Shown: piece after piece, positions 59,127-64,000 of the stretch
How positions within the stretch are numbered: the stretch's first letter is position 1
Layout: each line of letters starts with the position of its first letter
Source: DASVUC01 sp038237225
GTDB lineage: Bacteria > Planctomycetota > Phycisphaerae > Tepidisphaerales > Tepidisphaeraceae
Length of the DNA: 64,000 bases
Assembly: GCA_038237225.1 (NCBI GenBank)
Contig: JBBRYX010000006.1
Span: 1-64,000, forward strand
Reading direction: 5' to 3'
The notes under the pieces: generated by a model
What the model saw: the letters and a program-made list of their open reading frames with translations, nothing else
Database searches by the model: none
What the model was told of the DNA's origin: nothing
Made by a program: the position numbers and the translations under genes

Positions 59127-59939
59127 ATGCGCGTGCTCATCATGTCCGACATGGAAGGCGTCTCGGGAATCGTGGTCTGGGAACAAGTGAACGGCGGCGC
59201 GCCGCTCTACGAGGAATCCCGGCGGCTCTATACGGAAGAGATCAATGCAGCCGTGCGCGGCGCGAAGCGCGCCGGGGCAACGGAGATCGTGGCGGTCGAT
59301 TGTCACGGCGCGGGGCAGGGGTGGAACTTCAACTCTTATGTTCCGGAGTTGCTCGATCCTGATTGCGAGTGGGTCAGCCATCATCCGTGGGCGCGGTATA
59401 CGGAGCTTCTGGAGCAGGGGTGTGATGCGGCGCTAATGGTGGGCATGCACGCGAAGTCGGGGACGCCTGATGGGGTTTTGTGTCACACGATTTCCACGAC
59501 CACTTGGCGCAACCTTTACTTCAACGACACGTGCGTCGGGGAATTTGGGATCAATGCGGCGCTGTGCGGGCATTACGATTGTCCGGTTGTTCTGATCACG
59601 GGGGATCAAGCGACGATTCGCGAAGGGCAGGAGCTTCTTGGGAACGATCTGCATGGCGTTGTCGTCAAGAAGGGGCTTTCGCGGTACTCGGCGAGAAACA
59701 TCCCGCCCGTTCGCGCCAGGCAGCTCATTGAAGAGGGGGCATACCGGGCGCTGAGTTCTCCCATCCGCACCAAACCGTACACTCCCGCCAAACCCACAAC
59801 GATTACCATCGATCTGTCGACCGTCGACAGCGCGGCTGCCTTCAGGGGTCGCCATGGGGTGGAAATCCCTGAGCCGCTGAAGGTCATCAGCTGTGGTGAA
59901 AACTGGATGGAGGCGTGGAATCAGATTTGGAAATGGTAG
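59127..59939 (+). CDS. M55-family D-aminopeptidase DppA
   Basis: 270 residues. Zinc-binding motifs of peptidase family M55: SDMEGVSG at residues 7-14, DCHGAG, HHPWARY, MVGMHAKSG and the HTIST and GEFGINAAL blocks. DppA forms a decameric ring that cuts D-Ala-containing peptides, often linked to cell-wall turnover. It begins 15 bases after the PEP-CTERM gene and is followed with a single base in between by the C39-like peptidase gene, so the three are likely cotranscribed. Confidence 0.9.
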   Translation: MRVLIMSDMEGVSGIVVWEQVNGGAPLYEESRRLYTEEINAAVRGAKRAGATEIVAVDCHGAGQGWNFNSYVPELLDPDCEWVSHHPWARYTELLEQGCDAALMVGMHAKSGTPDGVLCHTISTTTWRNLYFNDTCVGEFGINAALCGHYDCPVVLITGDQATIREGQELLGNDLHGVVVKKGLSRYSARNIPPVRARQLIEEGAYRALSSPIRTKPYTPAKPTTITIDLSTVDSAAAFRGRHGVEIPEPLKVISCGENWMEAWNQIWKW

Positions 59940-59940
59940 A

Positions 59941-61215
59941 ATGCACAACATCATGATCCGCTCTATTTTGCTGGTGCTTTTGCTGTCTTCCATTTCGCTC
60001 GCCGAAGATCTCGTCGGGATCGACGCGGACGATATTTCGGCTGCGCCGGCTACACAATCGTCCGCAACGACGCGGCCGGCGCCGCGGCGGGCGGCGAAGC
60101 GGAACCCGCCGAACGTTGTCGACAAGCTCGTTCAGTTTGAGTCGACGGATTCGTTCTCGGATGGCTCGCTTCGGAACGCGAAGATCATTCCGGGTTCCTC
60201 GACGCGCGTTGAGCTGGGTTACAAAGAAGGCGACTTCCCCCGCACGGGCTCGTGGACGAGCGAAGAAACGAAGGCTGCATTTCCCTTCGGCAACCTGATC
60301 GCATCATTTAATGTTGCAACGCCCGGCAACACGGGCGTGCTGCTGGAAGTTCGCGTTGAGCAAGGCGGCACGTGGTCGCCGTGGGTTCAGATGCAGTGCT
60401 GGGGAAAGAACCTCATTCCGTTGGATCATCCTCTGAAATGGCACGACGGCTCTGTGCAGATCGACGAGATGTTTCTCGATAAGCCGGCGGCAAAGTTTCA
60501 GGCGCGAGTCAGCCTGACGAGTCTGGATTTTGATTCGAAGATTACGCCGAGTATTCGGCGCGTGAGCGTCTGCTACACCGGCGTCGTGGAGAATGCGGAC
60601 GAGCGGAAGCACCTTGCCCCGTCCACGGCGCCTTCGCAATGGGCGCGCGATCTGAAGATTCCGTTCCGCGGCCAAGGGGCGCTCGATAACCCGAAATCGA
60701 TCCGGGGGATGATCTGCTCGCCCACGAGCACCTCGATGGTGCTCGACTACTACGGCTTTGACCGGCCTACCGTCGAGAATGCATTGGCTATTTATGATCC
60801 GCATCACGATCTGTTTGGGAATTGGGGACGCGCCGTTTCGCGCGCCGGTGAATTCGGTTTGGATGCGTGGCTTGCGCGCTTCCGGGACTGGGAGCACGTG
60901 AAAGTGGAAATCGCCCAAGGCCACCCGGTGATCGCATCGATCAAGTTTGGCAGAGGTGAAGCGAAGGGACTGCTTTACGAATCGACTGGGGGACACCTCA
61001 TCGTCATCCGCGGCTTCAAGGAAAACGGCGACGTGATCGTGAATGATCCGGCGAGCCGCGACAAAGGGAATGGGGTGGTCTATTCGGCCGGTGAGTTAGC
61101 AAGAGCCTGGTTTGACAACGGCGGCGTTGGCTACGTGATTCATGGTGCTTTGCCGACGAATCTTGCTGCCACTCAACCCACGACGAAGCCGGCGGGCACC
61201 GCCGCGGCGAAGTAG
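59941..61215 (+). CDS. Exported C39-like peptidase
   Basis: 424 residues from the ATG at 59941 (a second ATG four codons in). A signal ends around SISLAED; a Pro/Arg/Ala-rich linker and an unassigned beta-domain of about 180 residues follow. The C-terminal half is a C39 fold: catalytic Cys in GMICSPTSTSMVLDYYG (about residue 259), His in GGHLIVIRGF (about 351) and Asp in VNDPASRDKGNG (about 368). C39-like proteins cut peptides at Gly-Gly or serve as cell-wall peptidases. With DppA next door, a joint role on peptidoglycan peptides is reasonable. Confidence 0.8.
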   Translation: MHNIMIRSILLVLLLSSISLAEDLVGIDADDISAAPATQSSATTRPAPRRAAKRNPPNVVDKLVQFESTDSFSDGSLRNAKIIPGSSTRVELGYKEGDFPRTGSWTSEETKAAFPFGNLIASFNVATPGNTGVLLEVRVEQGGTWSPWVQMQCWGKNLIPLDHPLKWHDGSVQIDEMFLDKPAAKFQARVSLTSLDFDSKITPSIRRVSVCYTGVVENADERKHLAPSTAPSQWARDLKIPFRGQGALDNPKSIRGMICSPTSTSMVLDYYGFDRPTVENALAIYDPHHDLFGNWGRAVSRAGEFGLDAWLARFRDWEHVKVEIAQGHPVIASIKFGRGEAKGLLYESTGGHLIVIRGFKENGDVIVNDPASRDKGNGVVYSAGELARAWFDNGGVGYVIHGALPTNLAATQPTTKPAGTAAAK

Positions 61216-61348
61216 AAACTTGGGATCTGTTCAGATCTTCAACGTCTTGTTCAGGACTATGCACTCCTGCCACTAAGCCTACCGGACGCACGCGAAAGCA
61301 GAACGCGCCTTCCCATCGGCGCCTGCGTCTCCTATCATCCCTCCATCT

Positions 61349-62471
61349 ATGGCAGTCCTTCATGAAAACCTGCGGCAGTCGATCGAAGACCTTTCGGCCC
61401 GGATGATCGCCATCCGGGACTCTCTTTGACCTGCCGACTAAACTCGCACGTCGCAAAGAACTCGAAGATCAAATGGGCGGCAGCAACTTCTGGGATTACC
61501 AGGAGACGGCCAAGCCTGTCATTGCCGAACTGAAAGTCATCAAGGCGCAGACTGAGCCGATCCAGGGAATCCTGCGCGAAATCGATGATGTTCGCGCCAT
61601 GTATGAGTTGGGCGATGAAGCAGGCGATCCCGAAACCATCGAAGAAGCGGATCAAGCGCTGACCCAGCTCGAGAAGAAGGGCGAGAAGATCGAGCTGCAG
61701 TCGTTACTCTCGGACAAGAACGATCCGCTGAACACTTTCGTGACCGTTCAAGCCGGCGCGGGGGGAACTGAGGCGCAGGATTGGGCGGAGATGCTGGCGC
61801 GGATGTACCTGTACTTCTGGGAGAAACGCGGTTGGGATGTTTCTGAAGTCGACCGTCAGTATGGAGAGCAGGCGGGGATCAAGTCCGTCACCTTCCTGGT
61901 CAAAGGTGAATATGCGTTCGGCTACATGCGCGCGGAAGCGGGCGTCCATCGACTTGTCCGACCCAGCCCTTTCAACGCGCAGGCGAAGCGACAGACTTCG
62001 TTCGCGTCGCTGGACGTGACGCCGGAGTTTATCGAAGCGGAAGAGGATTCGGAGATCCCGGAAACGGATCTTGATTTCGTCGCATTCGTTCGCGCTTCGG
62101 GTCCTGGCGGACAGAACGTCAATAAGGTCGCGAGCGCGGTTCGCATCACCCATAAGCCCACCGGCATCACGGTCACTTGCTCCGTCGAACGCTCGCAGCA
62201 GCAAAACAAGCGGCTGGCAATGGCGATCCTGACGAGCAAGCTTGAGCTTCTCGAGCAAGCGAAGCGGGATGAAGACCTGCGAAAGATCGTGGGCGAGAAA
62301 GGGCAGATCGCGTGGGGGAACCAGATCCGGTCGTATGTGCTTGATGATCGTCGGGTGAAGGATCATCGCACGGATGTGGAAACGCACGATGTGGAATCGG
62401 TTCTGGACCGGGGCGAGCTTGATCAGTTCATTGATGCGGAATTAAGACGTCGCCGGAAGAAGGCGAAGTAG
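61349..62471 (+). CDS. prfB: Peptide chain release factor 2 with programmed +1 frameshift
   Basis: The gene is in two frames. The ATG at 61349 begins MAVLHENLRQSIEDLSARMI and runs 26 codons to CTT TGA C (61424-61430), the release-factor-2 frameshift site. After a +1 shift the frame continues DLPTKLARRKELEDQMGG to 62471, giving 373 residues, the family's usual length. The codon-recognition motif SPF (PSPFNAQ) and the peptidyl-release motif GPGGQN are present. Low RF2 levels let the ribosome pause at the UGA and shift, so the protein controls its own amount. The Shine-Dalgarno-like word before the site is only GGGAC instead of AGGGGG. Confidence 0.95.
61424..61430 (+). promoter_or_regulatory. 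prfB +1 frameshift site CTTTGAC
   Basis: The conserved CUU-UGA-C of release factor 2. The upstream stimulator is weak: CCGGGACTCT in place of the AGGGGGTAT word. The in-frame UGA is a poor termination context followed by C, as required. Confidence 0.9.
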
Positions 62472-62489
62472 CCGCCCGCGTAGCCGAAA

Positions 62490-64000
62490 TTATTTCTCCC
62501 GCCACTCTTCAACAATCGCCTCATATCGTTTGAAACGATGCGTGATCTTCTTCCCGTCCGAGGAAGTAATGGTCGCGTCAATTTCATTCACTCCACGATT
62601 CACTGCGATCAACACACGCCGATCTTTTATTCGTTTCACCGCGACCGAGATTGGAGCATCCTTCGGAACAATCGCCGGCATCGCTTCCGAAGGCGCCATG
62701 AACACATTTTCGCGATCTCTCAACTCCCGCACCAGCTTCTTGAGCTCTTCCCAGTGCCCGGCCTTTGGATCCTGATAAATCCCGCCTTCGACCGATCCGC
62801 CGTACCACATCAAGCCCTTCGCGCCGTGAATGATTGAGAGATAGGCCTGCGCGCGAAATTCGTCAGGGGTTGGATACCTGCCGGTTTTGTTCGGCTTCGC
62901 ATACGACTGCACGCCGACCCACAGCGGTTTATTGGTGTTCCGCTGCGTCAGAAAACTTGGCGGCGTCAGTTCCATCGCCCGGGTGAGCTCATCTCCTTCC
63001 AGCATATTCTCGCGTGCCGCGCCGGCGGGAATGGGATACCACCACCACATGCCTAGGTCCATGTATTTCAGCGGGAAGAAGTTCGATCGGTCGTTTACCC
63101 GCGTGATCACATCACGGGAATCCCCGACCATGAAGGGGTGATACGGATCCTCTTCGCGGATGATCTGCCGCATGGTCGCGAGCGATTTCAGATCCATATC
63201 CTCGCGTGCGATGCCTTCCTCTTCATCCCACGCAAGCAGCGCCGGATGATTCTTGAACATGCGAATTCGCCGGCGGAAGGCTTCCCAATCTCCGCTGAAC
63301 GCGAGGCCGCGGGGGATCAGGAACAGCGCCTTCATCCCGTTCTTTTCCGTTTCATCCAGAAACCGCTTCGCCTCTTCATCATGCGGCCGTTCGCCCGGCT
63401 CGACGTTCGCCGCATTGTAGGCGTGGTTGATGGTGAAGCCAGCCTCGCCCATTTCTTTTACCTTGGCGGGGCCATTGAAGATTCCCAGTGGGAAAATCGG
63501 CTTGCCGCGGTACTCCAGATATCCATCGTGATTCAGAACCACATGCGATAACTCCCTGGGGATTACCACAAATGGCTGGTCAGCTTCAGCGAGCGCCGCT
63601 TTGTTTGATCGCAGTTCCGCATGGAGGGTGCAGTCGCCGACGGGAATGGCGCTTGGGCGCAGATAGAATCGGTTGAAGCCGTCGTCCAACGCCTCGGAGT
63701 TTTTCCATTCCGCGAGGACTCTGTTTCCTTTGTCGAGCAGCTTCACTTCCAGAACCGCCCCCGCTCGCTCGTTCTGGGGAAGTGCGAGATCGGCATCGCC
63801 CGCTAGTAGCGGAGGGCCATCTTCCACCGCCCAATGCGTGGGAATTGCCGGCGACAAAACCATCACCGGCGGGACCAGCACTCGCCGCTTCTCCTTGAAG
63901 ATCACATTCTGTTTCTCATCGACAACAGTTACCTCCAGCGGAAGTTCTCGGCGCTCTGGGATCGAAACCGGCACAAGCACCTTCTGAAGCGGATCGCCAT
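62490..64000 (-). CDS. Exported TIM-barrel-like protein, 5' end outside the window
   Basis: The frame runs past the right edge of the window, with codons in frame beyond the first GTG at 63980 (GDPLQKVLVPVSIPERRE). The visible 500 residues match the protein at 42424 throughout: VSIPERREL against VPINVEKRG, GKPIFPLGIFN, FRRRIRMFKNHPALLAWDEEEG, YHPFMVGDSRD, DLGMWWWYPIP and GAKGLMWYGGSVEGG. An acidic DEEEG follows strand 4. The two are paralogues, perhaps acting on different sugars. It is convergent with prfB, with 18 bases between stops. The start, signal and N-terminal carbohydrate-binding part are outside the window. Confidence 0.75.
   Translation of the reverse strand, partial: GDPLQKVLVPVSIPERRELPLEVTVVDEKQNVIFKEKRRVLVPPVMVLSPAIPTHWAVEDGPPLLAGDADLALPQNERAGAVLEVKLLDKGNRVLAEWKNSEALDDGFNRFYLRPSAIPVGDCTLHAELRSNKAALAEADQPFVVIPRELSHVVLNHDGYLEYRGKPIFPLGIFNGPAKVKEMGEAGFTINHAYNAANVEPGERPHDEEAKRFLDETEKNGMKALFLIPRGLAFSGDWEAFRRRIRMFKNHPALLAWDEEEGIAREDMDLKSLATMRQIIREEDPYHPFMVGDSRDVITRVNDRSNFFPLKYMDLGMWWWYPIPAGAARENMLEGDELTRAMELTPPSFLTQRNTNKPLWVGVQSYAKPNKTGRYPTPDEFRAQAYLSIIHGAKGLMWYGGSVEGGIYQDPKAGHWEELKKLVRELRDRENVFMAPSEAMPAIVPKDAPISVAVKRIKDRRVLIAVNRGVNEIDATITSSDGKKITHRFKRYEAIVEEWREK

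Noticed and set aside
1..64000. tRNA genes or a prophage in the window
   Set aside because: No T-loop/acceptor pairs were found by eye and there are no capsid, integrase or lysis genes; the terminase-small-like piece is an isolated fragment.

Overview
The window looks like chromosomal DNA from a Planctomycetota bacterium of the class Phycisphaerae (Tepidisphaeraceae-like). It is GC-rich. Several exported proteins carry the planctomycete N-terminal motif of the form LE-x-R-x-LFS or LLA (near 220, 8,975 and 30,710). There is a PEP-CTERM protein with dockerin-type repeats, a HYExAFE-type protein, and many tandem-hairpin intergenic repeats. No rRNA, tRNA, CRISPR array, prophage or intact insertion sequence was seen.

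Layout. 1-348: 5' end of a delta-60-repeat surface protein. 0.6-4 kb: dTDP-rhamnose genes rfbA, a VOC protein, rfbB and rfbD, with no rfbC. 4-9 kb: NAD synthetase, a zinc-ribbon membrane protein, an RTX-type calcium-binding protein and the wreck of a related N-terminus. 9.3-11.8 kb: phosphohexomutase and an HldD-like epimerase. 12-16 kb: a small basic protein, a response regulator, leucyl-transferase Bpt and prolyl-tRNA synthetase. 16-20 kb: a two-subunit ABC exporter. 20-24.9 kb: a DegP-like lipoprotein protease, an RdgC-like protein, PanC, RsmD and a HYExAFE protein. 25-28.7 kb: small secreted proteins, BioB and a ketoacyl synthase.

28.7-30.8 kb is the most irregular part: a strongly folded intergenic stretch between convergent genes, a two-gene unit whose first gene needs a -1 frameshift at an AAAGGGC heptamer, and a truncated glycoside hydrolase 2 N-terminus. 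31-34.6 kb: TrpA, then an ECF sigma factor, a membrane anti-sigma factor and a periplasmic STN-domain protein. 34.6-38.4 kb: sugar-acid operon (PfkB kinase, 2-hydroxyacid dehydrogenase, Gnd). 38.5-52 kb: lipase-like lipoprotein, sigma-54 activator, GGDEF protein, a large secreted sugar-active protein, nuclease, RNA methyltransferase, Prs, metallophosphoesterase, PEGA lipoprotein and a methyltransferase. 51.7-56.7 kb: glycerol-3-phosphate operon (HAD phosphatase, GlpD, GlpT, Pgl) interrupted by a nested palindrome. 56.9-64 kb: PEP-CTERM/dockerin protein, D-aminopeptidase, C39-like peptidase, prfB with its programmed +1 frameshift, and a paralogue of the 42-kb secreted protein running off the end.

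Taken together the genes describe a free-living heterotroph with cell-envelope sugar synthesis, use of sugar acids and glycerol phosphate, and much export to the surface. The best leads for something undescribed are the folded RNA-like stretch at 28.7-29.0 kb, the frameshifted gene beside it, the small promoter-ORF-terminator cassette at 15.8 kb, and the nested palindromic elements.
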